Part shown: positions 9,586 to 20,560 of the stretch, piece after piece
Layout: the number at the start of each line of letters is the position of its first letter
Numbering within the stretch: position 1 is the stretch's first letter
Assembly (NCBI GenBank): GCA_035578155.1
Contig: JAPWDM010000008.1
Span: forward strand, 1,374,001 to 1,438,000
From: Brachynemurus nebulosus
Lineage: Eukaryota; Arthropoda; Insecta; Neuroptera; Myrmeleontidae
Direction: 5' to 3'
DNA length: 64,000 bases
Notes under the pieces: model-generated
Seen by the model: only the letters and a program-made list of their open reading frames with translations
What the model was told of the DNA's origin: nothing
Databases searched by the model: none
Made by a program: the position numbers and the translations under genes

Positions 9586-10250
9586 ATTACTTTTCAAAAT
9601 ATTTTTAAGTGTTCGTCTTTTTTTTCTGAATTAAATATCGTTTAAATTACTTTGTTGGTGGTTTCTATAGAAATAATTATGAAATATTTATTAAATGAAA
9701 AATCAAGAGGCGGCTTTGCGTGTTTTATTGTCAATTTGCGTGTGGAATAGTATATTGTGCAATAAGTGCGGGAAATTGTCGATTGCCCACGAAAGCGAAA
9801 TTGAGCGCACGAACGTAGTGAGTGCGCTCATTCGCTTGAGTGGAGCAATCGACAATCCCGCACGAGTTGCACATACTATTTTTTATTACGAATTTCACAT
9901 GCTTTTTTCTATTATTATCACTAATTTTGACATTTTTATTACTTTTTAAAATAATATTTTTGAGTGTTCGTCTTTTTTTTCTGAATTAATTATCGTTTAA
10001 ATTACTTTGTTGGTGGTTTCTATAGAAATAATTATGAAATATTTATTAAATGAAAAATTAAGAGGCGGCTTTGCGTATTTTGATTAAATTTTGCGTGTTT
10101 TATTGTCAATTTGCGTGTGCAAAGTTACTTTCCACACACAAAAAAGTATGCGGGAAGAGTACAGTGGGCAAACGGCTATTTTGCGTACAGAAATGTGTGC
10201 GCCAAGTTAGTACTTCTCCCGCATGAGTAATAAAAAGTTACTTTCCACTT
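9586..10250. repeat. Hairpin-bearing dispersed repeat (two units)
   Basis: Two direct copies of an arm (9586-9740 and 9933-10105; TGTTCGTC, TTGGTGGTTTCTATAGAAAT, GAGGCGGCTTTGCG) surround a near-palindrome at 9768-9868 that pairs GTGCGGGAAATTGTCGATTG with CAATCGACAATCCCGCAC. Related arms and hairpins occur at 24050-25560 and 26620-26690. Probably non-autonomous transposons of unknown class. Confidence 0.6.
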
Positions 10251-10935
10251 GCTATGTTAGTATGTTGGTTTAGATCAAATCTTGGAATCAAAATTTAGAC
10301 AGGTTCTAATTGAGCGAGAGGTTTCAAATTTTGCATACGCGTATAACCTTGATAACAATGCAATATTGTATAATTAGTTTTGTCCTAAATCGCCCCAAAC
10401 AAAAATTGTTGATTTTTAGTCCTGTGCAATTTTTTGACATTTCGAATTGTCAAATATTATCCATTGATTTTACATGGCAATTTTTTGTTTCCATAGTTAT
10501 GTTTGATTAGGGTAAATTAACCAATTAAAATATCTGGGTAGAAAGTTACTTCTTTAATTTTTTTTTTAAATTAATTGTAATCAGACTAAAAAGTAGAAAA
10601 TAAATTAAAGTAAAAAAAATGTTTTATAAAAAAAAGCTTTTATTTAAAAATGGGCTAAAAAAATTAAATATCTTTTGAGTGAAATTTGAAGCAATATGCA
10701 ACATAATTTATAAAAGCTTGAGGCGTTTAATTAATTTTGATAACTACTGAAAAGTAAAATAGCTACACTTATATCCAAAACAGAAATATTTAATGATAAC
10801 GCCTCAAGCTTTTATAAATTATGTTGCATATTGCTTCAAACTTCACTCAAAAGTTATTTTATTTTTTAGCCCATTTTTAAATAAAAGCTTTTCTTTATAA
10901 AACATTTTTTTTACTTTATTTTCTACTTTTTATTT
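10250..10935. repeat. Dispersed repeat ending in a long inverted repeat
   Basis: 10583-10935 is a foldback with arms of about 140-150 bp around a spacer of about 60 bp; AAAGCTTGAGGCG on one arm pairs with CGCCTCAAGCTTT on the other. The whole segment, including the single-copy part at 10260-10520, recurs inverted at 47290-48035. It has no coding potential; ORFs here are accidental. Confidence 0.65.
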
Positions 10936-11462
10936 AAAATGTAATGAGCAAATATGATGACATGACGGATTAAAATTTGGATCATTATCCTTTCCACAAA
11001 AATTTAGCCATTTCTTTTGGGTGCAAGTATCTTTTGCAAATCGAAAAAAAACTTACTTCGTCACGATGAAGCTGGGTTCGTGATTATTTACATAATTTGA
11101 TGCAGCATCTGCTTCCCATTTTTTATTAAAATATGGTTTTTACCCAACTGAACGTCACTGATAAAATATATGAAAATTATAGCATTTTTGTCCGTTTGTT
11201 TACTTTTGTAACTACGGAGATGGCTTGCCGGTAGTAAGCCGTAGTAAGAAAAATGGGTATAGACAATAACATGTAACTGGCCTACCTCTCTAGCAAATAA
11301 TGTCAAATTGATGTATCTTGATGTAAGTTAATTTTTTGAATGCGTGCCTTCTGGTTTGTAACGGTGAAAGCTCCGTTGGCTAACGACCTTAGGCTAACAA
11401 AATTTTCGTCCCGAACACCGCCAATGTTTGTATCATGTTTCGAACAAAATGATTAATGGAAT
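10936..11462. other. Intergenic DNA with one arm of a foldback repeat
   Basis: 11325-11415 (CTTCTGGTTTGTAACGG through AAAATTTTCGTCCCGAAC) is similar to each arm of the foldback at 38046-38375. The rest shows nothing recognisable. Confidence 0.45.
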
Positions 11463-11977
11463 CAATCCATATAAATAGGGTAAACACTCCTGGTCTTTGA
11501 CATTGATCTAACTCCATGAACTTGTTTACACCAAAAATCAGGATAATTTATGATGAAATAATTCAATTTTTTTTTTTAATGAAGAGAAAAGTTTATTCTT
11601 ATAAAACATAGGTAATGTTACATACCACAACATACAAGTTAGTTTTAAACAAAAACAAACAGAAAAATACCAATTTAAAATGAACCCAAAAATAAATATA
11701 TACCCCATTTCAAATACAACTGATCATGAGTCATCTTTATTTTATTCGAAACAAACCAATCGTCTATTCTTTACTAAAAACAAACTGCAAATTTAAAAAT
11801 TTACGCAAGTGCAATAATGCGAAAGAGATAAAGCCAAGAAAACGGGAAATTCTTTAAATTTATAAGTGATGAATCATGGTTAAATTTAAGTGAAATGGAC
11901 CATATAATAAAATGGAATTAATTTCTGGCAACGCGATCTTAATAATTTACTTTTGCTACTAATTATTATTTTATTTT
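11463..11977 (-). promoter_or_regulatory. 3' flank of the gene ending at 12128
   Basis: Nearly identical to 15674-16200 downstream of the next gene, apart from a short indel near 11750. On the minus strand an AATAAA near 11595 is a candidate polyadenylation signal, about 530 bases after the stop. The close match implies a recent duplication of gene plus flank. Confidence 0.55.
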
Positions 11978-12127
11978 TTATTGTGAAGTTTTTTGACGTG
12001 TCTGTTCAAACTGCCGGACGTAGAAAATGTTTTAAAACATGTGCTACATTTAAATGATTTCTCTCCTGTATGTGTTCTTTTATGTTTCCGTAAAGCAGAT
12101 GAATCAAAACATGTTTTACTACGTATA
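11978..12127 (-). pseudogene. Two out-of-frame terminal fingers of the adjacent gene
   Basis: Minus-strand codons give a [22 protein letters not shown] finger and a final finger ending in the [15 protein letters not shown] tail found in frame in the gene at 16202. They follow directly after the T-run frameshift at 12142-12149 and are not translated by the annotated frame. Confidence 0.8.
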
Positions 12128-13726
12128 TCACATTTGAATCGTTTTTTTTCCTGTATGTGTTCTTTTATGATCCTTTAAACTACTTGAATGAGAAAATGTT
12201 TTATTACATATTTCACATTTAAATGGTTTTTCTCCCGTGTGTACTCTTTCATGTGTTTTTAATTGATCTGATCGAGGAAATGTTTTAAAACATATGTTAC
12301 ACTTAAATGGTTTTTCCCCTGTATGTGTTCTTTCATGTGTTTTTAAATTATCTGATCGAGGAAATGTTTTAAAACATATGTTACACTTAAATGGTTTTTC
12401 CCCTGTATGTGTTCTTTCATGTGTTTTTAAATTGCCTGACGTAGAAAATGTTTGAAAACATATTTCACATTTGAACGGTTTTTCTCCCGTATGTGTTCTT
12501 TCATGTAATTTCAAATGATGTGGCAAAGAAAATGTTTTAAAACATGTGCTACATTTATATGATTTTTCTCCTGTATGTGTTCTTTTATGTTTCCGTAAAG
12601 TAGATGAATCAAAACATGTTTTACTACATATATCACATTTGAATCGTTTTTTTCCTGTATGTGTTCTTTTATGATCCTTTAAACTACTTGAATGAGAAAA
12701 TGTTTTATTACATATATCACATTTAAATGGTTTTTCTCCCGTGTGTATTGTTTCATGTAATTTTAAACTACCGGAGTGAGAAAATGTTTTAAAACATATG
12801 TTACACTTAAATGGTTTTTCCCCTGTATGTGTTCTTTCATGTGTTTTTAAATGACTTGACGTAGAAAATGTTTGAAAACATATTTCACATTTGAACGGTT
12901 TTTCTCTCGTATGTGTTCTTTCATGTAGTTTTAAGTTACTTGAATAAGAAAATGTTTTAAAACATGTGTTGCATTTGAATAGTTTTTCTCCCGTATGTGT
13001 TCTTTCATGTAATTTCAAATGATGTGGCAAAGAAAATGTTTTAAAACATGTGCTACATTTAAATGATTTCTCTCCTGTATGTGTTCTTTCATGTGTCTGC
13101 AAATTTCCTAACTGAGAAAATGTTTTAAAACATACATTACATTTGAATGGTTTTTCTCCTGTATGTGTTGTTTCATGTTTTTTTAAATTACTTGACGTGG
13201 AAAATGTTTTAAAACATGTGTTACACTTGAATGGTTTTTCGCCTGTATGTACTTTTTTATGTGTTTGTAAATTACCTGACGCGGAAAATTTTTTACTACA
13301 TATATCACATTTGAATGGTCTTTCACCGGTATGTGTTCTTTCATGTGTTTTTAAATTGCCCAACCGAGAAAATTTTTTAAAACAAATATTACATTCGAAT
13401 GGCCTTTCACTGGTTTGACTTTTTTCATAATTCTTTAAACAAGCTTGTTCAGTTCCACTATTGTCTAATAAATCACTATTTTCTGCCAATATATCCTCTT
13501 CATCATCTTCTAACTTAATTTCGGTATGTAAACTTTCCAAATTTAGTAAATTATCATAATTGCTTTCTTCCAGTTCCAATTTTATTTCGTTTCCATAACA
13601 TGAAGGTTCCAGTACTTCCATTTTTGTTACTTTTAAAAATGAGTTGTCTACATTCTGTAAATTGTCTTCTTCTTTTATTTTAACAGTATATGCATTAACC
13701 TTTGAAGTACACTCTGTATTTTCCAT
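12128..13726 (-). CDS. C2H2 zinc-finger protein with 15 fingers, one-base frameshift at the end
   Basis: 532 residues from the family start MENTECTSK; the upstream in-frame ATG at 13810 is in the conserved leader. The acidic N-terminus carries VKIKEED, IKLELEE and IKLEDDE. Fifteen complete fingers follow. Units 5-10 and 11-15 are an internal block duplication ([17 protein letters not shown] and SHSSSLKDH types occur in both). The frame breaks at GKKTIQM because the T-run at 12142-12149 has eight Ts where the sister finger (near 12645) and the paralogue (near 16372) have seven. Two further fingers lie beyond. A homopolymer error in the assembly would give the same pattern. The gene shares flanks on both sides with the locus at 16202-17650. 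Confidence 0.88.
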   Translation of the reverse strand: MENTECTSKVNAYTVKIKEEDNLQNVDNSFLKVTKMEVLEPSCYGNEIKLELEESNYDNLLNLESLHTEIKLEDDEEDILAENSDLLDNSGTEQACLKNYEKSQTSERPFECNICFKKFSRLGNLKTHERTHTGERPFKCDICSKKFSASGNLQTHKKVHTGEKPFKCNTCFKTFSTSSNLKKHETTHTGEKPFKCNVCFKTFSQLGNLQTHERTHTGEKSFKCSTCFKTFSLPHHLKLHERTHTGEKLFKCNTCFKTFSYSSNLKLHERTHTREKPFKCEICFQTFSTSSHLKTHERTHTGEKPFKCNICFKTFSHSGSLKLHETIHTGEKPFKCDICNKTFSHSSSLKDHKRTHTGKKRFKCDICSKTCFDSSTLRKHKRTHTGEKSYKCSTCFKTFSLPHHLKLHERTHTGEKPFKCEICFQTFSTSGNLKTHERTHTGEKPFKCNICFKTFPRSDNLKTHERTHTGEKPFKCNICFKTFPRSDQLKTHERVHTGEKPFKCEICNKTFSHSSSLKDHKRTHTGKKTIQM

Positions 13727-14137
13727 TTTCCTTTTTTTTCCCCGAAAAAATTTAATTCTATCGTTTTGAGATTTTGACAATTTTCGAGTCTGAACGTTAG
13801 GTTTAACCATAGATTAGATAAATTATGTATGTTGCGTATGTTGGTACCAGTGTTTTTGGTAGTGATAAAATAGTGGGAAAATTTGAAAACTAACAAGGAA
13901 AGGCAGGAAAGGTATCCCGGGTATCCACCCAGACTACCGAGGTAACGCAACTATAGTCGCATTTTTATCAAATGCAAATGTGATTCATGATTTTAGAATT
14001 TAAAAATGAAATTTTGTTATTTATCAAAGGTATTATAATTTTTATTATCCTTTTTTAATACATTTGGTAGTAGATCTTGTAAGAGATAGCTATATTACAA
14101 GCATGTCTGCTATGTTATACGTGCATTCCTATTGCAT
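13727..14137 (-). promoter_or_regulatory. Conserved 5' flank of zinc-finger gene
   Basis: Matches 2746-3170 almost throughout, including the distal part ending TGCTATGTTATACGTGCATT. This makes the loci at 1561 and 12128 the best match for 5' flank length. It probably contains promoter and leader. Confidence 0.55.
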
Positions 14138-14139
14138 GA

Positions 14140-14850
14140 AATCATTTTCATTTCATTTTCATTTGGTAAAAATATTACTATACGTATCTCCGCATGTTAT
14201 CTGCAGTATGCAGTTCTATGCAAGTTAGGCTACTTAGTAGTCACTCACTTCGTAGCAGTGGATGAGTGTACGTCAATCACAGGTCAATGGGCCATTTTCT
14301 CAAAATATATAACAATCTGACACCAGGGCGGCGACACAGGTAAATTGAGACTACATCTCTATGATCGAAATTTTAATTTAAAAATTGCTATGGAACTGCA
14401 TAAGAAAATTGTTTAACACCAGGGCGGTGACACGGGTTCCTAAGTAACCAAATTGGAAAATTTTGTTGCTAAAGTGGAACTAACAGAAGATGATTTTTGG
14501 TTGGTTGAATTAATATTTCAATCATAGAGATGTAGTCCCAACTACCTGTGTCGCCGTCCTGGTGACAGATGGCTACATACTTTGAGAAAATAGCTGATTG
14601 TGTTGATTGTTTTTGGCATTGTTATAGTCCCCACACGGAGCCACATACACGCGTTGTATATACATATATGCATGTATGCGAAACCACACCTCCGATCACT
14701 CACATACAGACAGATCACCGCACAAATACAAAGTAAACCCAGTGCACGTATATAACATATTTTCTATCCTTCACTGGTTACACTGGTTTCAGTAGTATAT
14801 GCAGAGATAGATATGTTGTCTCTGGTCCTCTGTGGGTATCCAAATGTATC
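14140..14850. mobile_element. Dispersed repeat family 'D' with internal inverted repeat
   Basis: The left part (AAGTTAGGCTACTTAGTAGTC) and right part (CGTATATAACATATTTTCTAT then GGTTACACTGGTTTCAGTAG) recur at 40150-40560, 42880-43720 and 60060-60420. Within this copy 14285-14600 is an inverted repeat, with CACCAGGGCGGCGACACAGG near 14321 mirrored near 14564, so a second element may be nested. Non-coding; class unknown. Confidence 0.6.
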
Positions 14851-15673
14851 TCTCAAAAATTTTTGAAACTTTGGTGGATTGTAGATCATATTAAAACTAA
14901 TCACGAGCCATATTTCGTTCGTGCCCATCGTGCCCATAGACGGTTTAAGGGAATGAAACTCACCCCTGAAAATTTGAGTTTTTTTCGATTTTCTTACATA
15001 TCTTGGAAATGATACGAGCTTTGGTAGGGAGACTATATAATATATATAATATATTTGTAAATGATACTTAAAGATCTTTGTTTTGATACCAAAATTAAAG
15101 TTATATGTGTAAATAAAATAATTTTTAATAAATATATTTTACATCACACCAGTTTATTTCCTTTTGCTAAATATACCCTTTGCTAATATTAACGTGGGAA
15201 CAATTTTAACTTTTTTATTTCATAATGAGCAAAAATATGATCAAAGAATCTCGTATTTTAGTAATGAATTTTTACCTCTTAAAAATATACCTAATTTTGT
15301 ATTATTAATTTATCAATTATTTCTTTATAATTGTACTGAAATGCGTATATTTCAACAGAATCACAATAATCAGTACGTTTGTCTCTTATTAATATTATTT
15401 TTATTAAAAAAGTGCATGATTACACGTGTTGAATCATTTCGTGAATTTATTTATAATTTTTTTTTTAAATTCTTTAAAAATATTGCCGGCCCCTGGGGAA
15501 TTTTACTGTGAAAGTGCCCGAACTGTATTAAAAACATTGTACAAACCCATTTCACTTTTCTACATTTTCATAAAATGATTTCTTACAGAAATAATAATAA
15601 TTTAGTTCTTTTTGAAGTTTTTTTATATAAATATAAATATATCGACAAATCAATCTGTTTATACGAAATAATT
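14851..15673. other. Intergenic DNA with two dispersed repeat fragments
   Basis: 14880-15040 resembles 33135-33280 (CTAATCACGA, GGTTTAAGG, ATCT(T/C)GGAAAT). 15418-15520 is a copy of the repeat at 3885-4020 and 50935-51095. A long open frame here is AT-rich chance sequence that runs into that repeat. Confidence 0.45.
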
Positions 15674-16201
15674 CAACCAATTCAAGTAAATAGGGTAAAC
15701 ACTCCTGGTCTTTGACATATAATTCCATGAATTTGTTTACACTAAAAATCAGGATAATTTATGATGAAATAATTCAATTTTTTTTCATAAAGAGAAAAGT
15801 TTATTCTTATAAAACATAGGTAATGTTACATAGCACAACATACAAGTTAGTTTTAAACAAAAACAAACAGAAAAATACCAATTTAAAATGAACTCAAGAA
15901 TAAATATATACCCCATTTCAAATACAACTGATCATGAGTCATCTTTATTTATCTAAAAATTAAATAATTACTTTATTCGAAACAAACCAATCTTCTATTC
16001 TTTACTAAAAACAAACTGCAAATTTAAAAATTTACGCAAGTGCAATAATGCGAAAGAGATAAAGCCAAGAAAACGGGAAATTCTTTAAATTTATAAGTGA
16101 TGAATCATGGTTAAATTTAAGTGAAATGGACCATATAATAAAATGGAATTAATTTCTGGCAACGCGATCTTAATAATTTACTTTTGCTACTAATTATTAT
16201 T
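15674..16201 (-). promoter_or_regulatory. 3' flank of the gene ending at 16202
   Basis: Paralogous to 11463-11977 and in part to 4427-5633 and 56398-56615. AATAAA on the minus strand near 15800 is the likely polyadenylation signal, about 400 bases beyond the stop. Confidence 0.55.
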
Positions 16202-17650
16202 TTATTTTTTATTGTGAAGTTTTTTGACGTGTCTGTTCAAACTGCCGGACGTAGAAAATGTTTTAAAACATGTGCTACATTTAAATGATTTCTCTCCTGT
16301 ATGTGTTCTTTTATGTTTCCGTAAAGCAGATGAATCAAAACATGTTTTACTACATATATCACATTTGAATCGTTTTTTTCCTCTATGTGTTCTTTTATGA
16401 TCCTTTAAACTACTTGAATGAGAAAATGTTTTATTACATGTTTCACCTTTAAATGGTTTTTCTCCCGTGTGTACTCTTTCATGTGTTTTTAAATGATCTG
16501 ATCGAGGAAATGTTTTAAAACATATATTACAATTAAATGGTTTTTCCCCTGTATGTGTTCTTTCATGTGTTTTTAAATTGCTTGACGTAGAAAATGTTTG
16601 AAAACATATTTCACATTTGAACGGTTTTTCTCCCGTATGTGTTCTTTCATGCAGTTTTAAGTTACTTGAATGAGAAAACGTTTTAAAACACGTGTTGCAT
16701 TTGAATGGTTTTTCTCCTGTATGTGTTCTTTCATGTGAATTTAAATGACCTGACTGGGAAAATGTTTTATTACATGTGTCACATTTAAATGGTTTTTCTC
16801 CCGTATGTGTTCTTTCATGTAATTTCAAATGATGTGGCGAAGGAAATGTTTTAAAACATATGTTACATTTAAATCGTTTCTCGCCTGTATGTGTTCTTTC
16901 ATGTGTCTGCAAATTTCCTAACTGAGAAAATGTTTTAAAACATACATTACACTTGAATGGTTTTTCTCCTGTATGTGTTGTTTCATGTTTTTTTAAATTA
17001 CCTGACTCAGAAAATGTTTTAAAACATACATCACATTTGAATGGTTTTTCTCCCGTATGTGTTCTTTCATGTCTTTGTAAACTACCTGACGCGGAAAAAG
17101 CTTTGGAACATATATCACATTTGTGTGATTTCTCTCCTGTGTGTATTCTTTCATGTGTTTTTAAATGACTTGACTGGGAAAATGTTTTAAAACATACATC
17201 ACATTTGAATGGTTTCTCTCCTGTATGTGTTCTTACATGTGCTTTTAAATTGCACGATTGAGAAAATGTTTTAAAACAAATATTACATTCGAACAACCTT
17301 TCACTGGTTTGACTTTTTTCATAATTCTTTAAACAAGCTTGTTCAGTTGCACTGTTGATATTTGTTAAATTTTCAAAACTTTCACCTGATAAATCACTAT
17401 TTTCTGTTATCATATCCTCTTCATCATCTTCTAACTTAACTTCGGTGTATAAACTTTTTAAATTTAATAAATCACAAGTATTATTGCTTTCTTCCAGTTC
17501 CAATTTTATTTCGTTTCCATAACATGAAGATTCAGCTACTTCCGTTTTTGTTACTTTGAAAAATGAGTTGTCTACACTCTGTAAATTTTCCTCTTCTTTT
17601 ATTTTAACAGTATATGCATCAACCTTTGATGTACACTCTTTATTTTCCAT
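16202..17650 (-). CDS. C2H2 zinc-finger protein with 13 fingers, best-preserved family member
   Basis: 482 residues from [15 protein letters not shown], with an undisturbed tail ([11 protein letters not shown]) and intact flanks on both sides. N-terminal motifs [14 protein letters not shown] and VKLEDDE lie within the first 80 residues, in an acidic, serine/asparagine-rich region without a recognised fold. Thirteen finger units start near residue 120. Unit 11 lacks its first cysteine (KGETC instead of KCETC), so it probably does not bind zinc. Linkers are canonical TGEKPFKC, expected for tandem DNA-binding fingers. Residues at the contact positions vary (QSCN, ASGS, ESGN, SPHH, PRSD). Probable nuclear transcriptional regulator; target and effector partners unknown. 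Confidence 0.9.
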   Translation of the reverse strand: MENKECTSKVDAYTVKIKEEENLQSVDNSFFKVTKTEVAESSCYGNEIKLELEESNNTCDLLNLKSLYTEVKLEDDEEDMITENSDLSGESFENLTNINSATEQACLKNYEKSQTSERLFECNICFKTFSQSCNLKAHVRTHTGEKPFKCDVCFKTFSQSSHLKTHERIHTGEKSHKCDICSKAFSASGSLQRHERTHTGEKPFKCDVCFKTFSESGNLKKHETTHTGEKPFKCNVCFKTFSQLGNLQTHERTHTGEKRFKCNICFKTFPSPHHLKLHERTHTGEKPFKCDTCNKTFSQSGHLNSHERTHTGEKPFKCNTCFKTFSHSSNLKLHERTHTGEKPFKCEICFQTFSTSSNLKTHERTHTGEKPFNCNICFKTFPRSDHLKTHERVHTGEKPFKGETCNKTFSHSSSLKDHKRTHRGKKRFKCDICSKTCFDSSALRKHKRTHTGEKSFKCSTCFKTFSTSGSLNRHVKKLHNKK

Positions 17651-17837
17651 TTTTCTTTCTTTTTTGTCCGTAAAACTAATTCTGTCGTTTTAAGATTTTG
17701 ACAATTATCAAGTCTGAACTAGACACTGAACCATTGAATACATTGAACGTCAGTATTTAACCATAAATTATGTATATTTATTACCATTAAATACTGGTAC
17801 CAGTCTTACCAATAATGCTACAGTAAAAGCTCCCTAA
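17651..17837 (-). promoter_or_regulatory. 5' flank of zinc-finger gene, diverged
   Basis: It retains the leader and the GACAATTATCAAGTCTGAAC block of the family flank, then the ACCATAAATTATGTATA block, but is shorter than at the genes starting at 2745 and 13726. Confidence 0.4.
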
Positions 17838-18156
17838 CCCCTTAACTACCGAATGTATTTTGTCGGTTAACTACTAGTGGTACTTACAAGTACCAGTAAC
17901 TTTACTAACACATTTTTTTTTTTGTTAAATAAAATTTTATTATCTAGTTCAACAAAATGTATGTTATATCATAGATCTGATAATAAGGATACATAACGAT
18001 TAAATGGGATTAATGGCTTAACATATTTAAAATGTATCTATTAGATTTTATAGAAAAAACTTTTAGATACTTAAAAGTAGAGTAATTATTCCTGGTATTT
18101 TCAATGCAGAAAAAACTGGACTTCTAAGTACCACTAGTAGCGAAAGGGCTAATCTG
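17838..18156. mobile_element. Putative MITE with CTACTAGTGGTACTTA ends
   Basis: The word ACTACTAGTGGTACTTA(C/G)AAGT occurs near 17872 and, inverted, near 18130, each next to a CCCTTT/CCCTTAACTA outer end. A related right end with TAGTAGCGAAAGGGTTAA is at 55300-55320. No clear target duplication was found. Confidence 0.5.
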
Positions 18157-18437
18157 GATAAGCCTGTCTAGGACCATTCTCTAATCTTGACATTCCCACC
18201 ATTAACTAAACCTGTATATTCTGAATTTGTATTTAAAAAGAGATAGAATTTGTTTTTAAAAAGAGATAGATCAGGATGTATTATAAAAAGAAACTTTGCT
18301 GTACATTAGTTTTTTAAAAAGGTGTCTCTTTTTAATGATTTAAACCTAAATATTTTTCAGATGTTATTGTCTCTTACTTGTAATGCATTTTCAAATACAG
18401 TCGACTCTCGTTAATTCGAAACTCGAGGGATTCTTAA
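18157..18437. other. Intergenic DNA without recognisable features
   Basis: AT-rich, with a short internal duplication (AAAAAGAGATAGA twice near 18237-18268). No gene or transposon end seen. Confidence 0.4.
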
Positions 18438-18725
18438 CCTTTAAATGATTAAGACGAGTTAACTCGTCCAGCAATATGGCGGCTCAAAATGCTGCGATAT
18501 GTACATATTCACTGGTACCGGTGCTGCCATCTGTGACAGATTTTTCGAAATACGGTATAATTCTAATAATGTCAAATTTTATCAACATAATTTAGTACAA
18601 TTATATTTTGTAAATTCCTAAGGTTCACTTTTTTGATGTTGGAATCTTTAATTTTTTTTCTTTTTCTTTTTTTGTCATCTTATCTATTATCTATTGTACT
18701 TATCACTTGGCAGTAAAAAGTCCGG

Positions 18726-19255
18726 CATTTTTTAAAATTTATTGCAATATTGACTTCCGGGCACTTAATCGATCGAAAATCGTTTATGAATTCCAAATAT
18801 ACCATTAAAAATATTTGTGACAGCGTATTTTTTAAAAAAGTAATAAAAAAAATTCTGTATACTGCTGTCATTTACAAAATAGTTATTTTTTTCCACACTA
18901 GAGGGCATTGGAGTGCAACTAAACAGAGTGGCCAATATAAAAAACTTCATTACTAAAAAAAATAATTTTTTATTTTTTATTATTTTTTTAAAAAATACGC
19001 TGTCACAAATGTTTTTAATGGTATATTTGGAATTCACAAACGATTTTCGATCGATTAAGTGCCCGGAAGTTAATATTGCAATAAATTTTAAAAAATGTTG
19101 GCTATTCACACACTTGCAATTAACAATTAAATAATTAATTACCTAATTAGTCACAAACGAAAATAATAGCGTCACAAACATTCACAAACGATTGATCGAA
19201 GCAAAAATAAAATCTCATTTTTTAAAATTTATGTTGGCTATTCGCACGAGTGTTA
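18726..19255. mobile_element. Palindromic element, also at 53808-54290
   Basis: Arms of about 170 bp pair around position 18912; for example CTTCCGGGCACTTAATCGAT near 18752 is mirrored near 19065. One end reads ACACTCGTGCGAATAGCCAA on the minus strand. The related copy at 53808-54290 is inverted, and the same end occurs near 40615. ORFs across the palindrome are mirror-image shadows. Confidence 0.6.
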
Positions 19256-19369
19256 GATAAGGTTACAAAAAAAGAAAAAGAGTCAAAGATTCCAACATCA
19301 AAAAGTGAACCCTAGGAATTTACAAAATATAAATTATACTATGTTGATAAAATTGAATATTATTTAAGC

Positions 19370-19808
19370 GGCCCCTACACGCTCAATAATATTGTGCAAT
19401 CAACTTGTGCAATTTATTGAACGCTTCTCCAAACAGTTCAATAATTTTGTTAAAGAAATTTGTGCAATAAATTGAATGTAGGAATTGTACTTAATTAAAC
19501 TGTTGTTTAATTGTAAATATTAAGTGATAAAGATGTTGCAAAGCAATAAATAATTATTCTTGCAAATTAATAATTCATACTGGTTTAAATAATAGCCATC
19601 AAATATGACTGAAGAATAACAAACAAATCAAACAAATAAAGTATGTAGTATTGCGCAATAATATCTGCAAAGCCTACAGACGTTACAATATTCATTCATT
19701 GCACAATATATTTCAAACTATTTTTGATCAGCACAATATATTGTACAACCCTTCAATATAACCTACAAACGATCCATAATATTGTAAAACCTCGGATTTT
19801 GTGCAATA
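19370..19808. mobile_element. Insert rich in ATTGTGCAAT words
   Basis: This segment interrupts the right arm of the element above; the intact copy near 51770 joins ATTATTTA directly to GAATTATAC. The insert begins AGCGGCCCCTACACGC and is full of AATATTGTGCAAT-like words in both orientations. Flanking ATTATT may be a target duplication. Non-coding. Confidence 0.5.
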
Positions 19809-19946
19809 TTATTGAGAATTATACTGTATTTCGGAAAATCTGTCACAGATGGCGGCACCTGTACTAGAATATATACATATACGTATCACAGCATTTTAAG
19901 CCGCCGTATTTCAGGACGAGTTAACTCGTCTTAATCATTTAAAGCA

Positions 19947-20556
19947 CTAAATAAATATTAATGTAAATTTTACGAAAAAACAATGTGCTCGTAGAAAAAG
20001 TATAGTGTAAAATACATGGGAAAAGCTTATTTCTCACTCATATGAATTGTTGCCCTCGCTCTGCAGGCTCACGCAACAAACTCATATTCGTGAGAAATAA
20101 GCCTCTTTTTCCACTTATTGTACAACTAGCGTTAAATTCTTCACAAGCGTTAAATACTTAAATGATTCAATTCTTTTACTGTATTTATTTTTAAGCAAAA
20201 GGTACTTTTTATTCCAGTAAAATGAAGTAATACCTTATACTTAAAAGTATTCACTTCTCTGCATAAGTAACTACTTAATAAGGTTTTACTTTTTTTTATT
20301 CAATAGACTACCTACTAATATGTAATTTTTTAAAATCAAAATCAAAACGAGAACAAACATGTTTTTCTTTTAATTTAAACCGTTTAAAATATTAGTGCCA
20401 ACCGAACCTGCAGGAGAACATTTCTTCAATTTTTATAATTTAATTAATTTAGTCAGTGGCGCATCCAGTCCCAAGGGACCAAAAATACTTTTACTTTCGT
20501 TTTTAAACCAATCAGCAAACAGAATTTATAGAACATCACCAATCAGCAAGCGAAAT
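19947..20556. other. Intergenic DNA with a hairpin
   Basis: 20035-20110 is a near-palindrome (AAAGCTTATTTCTCAC pairs with GTGAGAAATAAGCCTC) related to 25450-25550 and to the hairpin repeats at 9768 and 24050-25560. The remainder shows nothing recognisable. Confidence 0.45.
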
Positions 20557-20560
20557 TTAA

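Larger units (their letters stand above)
18438..19946. mobile_element. Composite foldback element related to the TTAA MITE family
   Basis: The left arm (18438-18725) and inverted right arm (19233-19946) both match one end of the TTAA elements at 20561 and 51576. They include the perfect palindrome GACGAGTTAACTCGTC and the word ATGGCGGC. TTAA precedes the left end (18434-18437). The centre holds the palindromic element at 18726-19255, and the right arm is interrupted at about 19370-19808. No coding. Confidence 0.6.

Noticed and set aside
15164..15511. 115-codon frame
   Set aside because: AT-rich, no recognisable motif, and its end lies in a repeat also at 3885 and 50935.
18680..19134. Overlapping frames on both strands
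   Set aside because: They are mirror images across a palindromic element and recur at 54133-54409.
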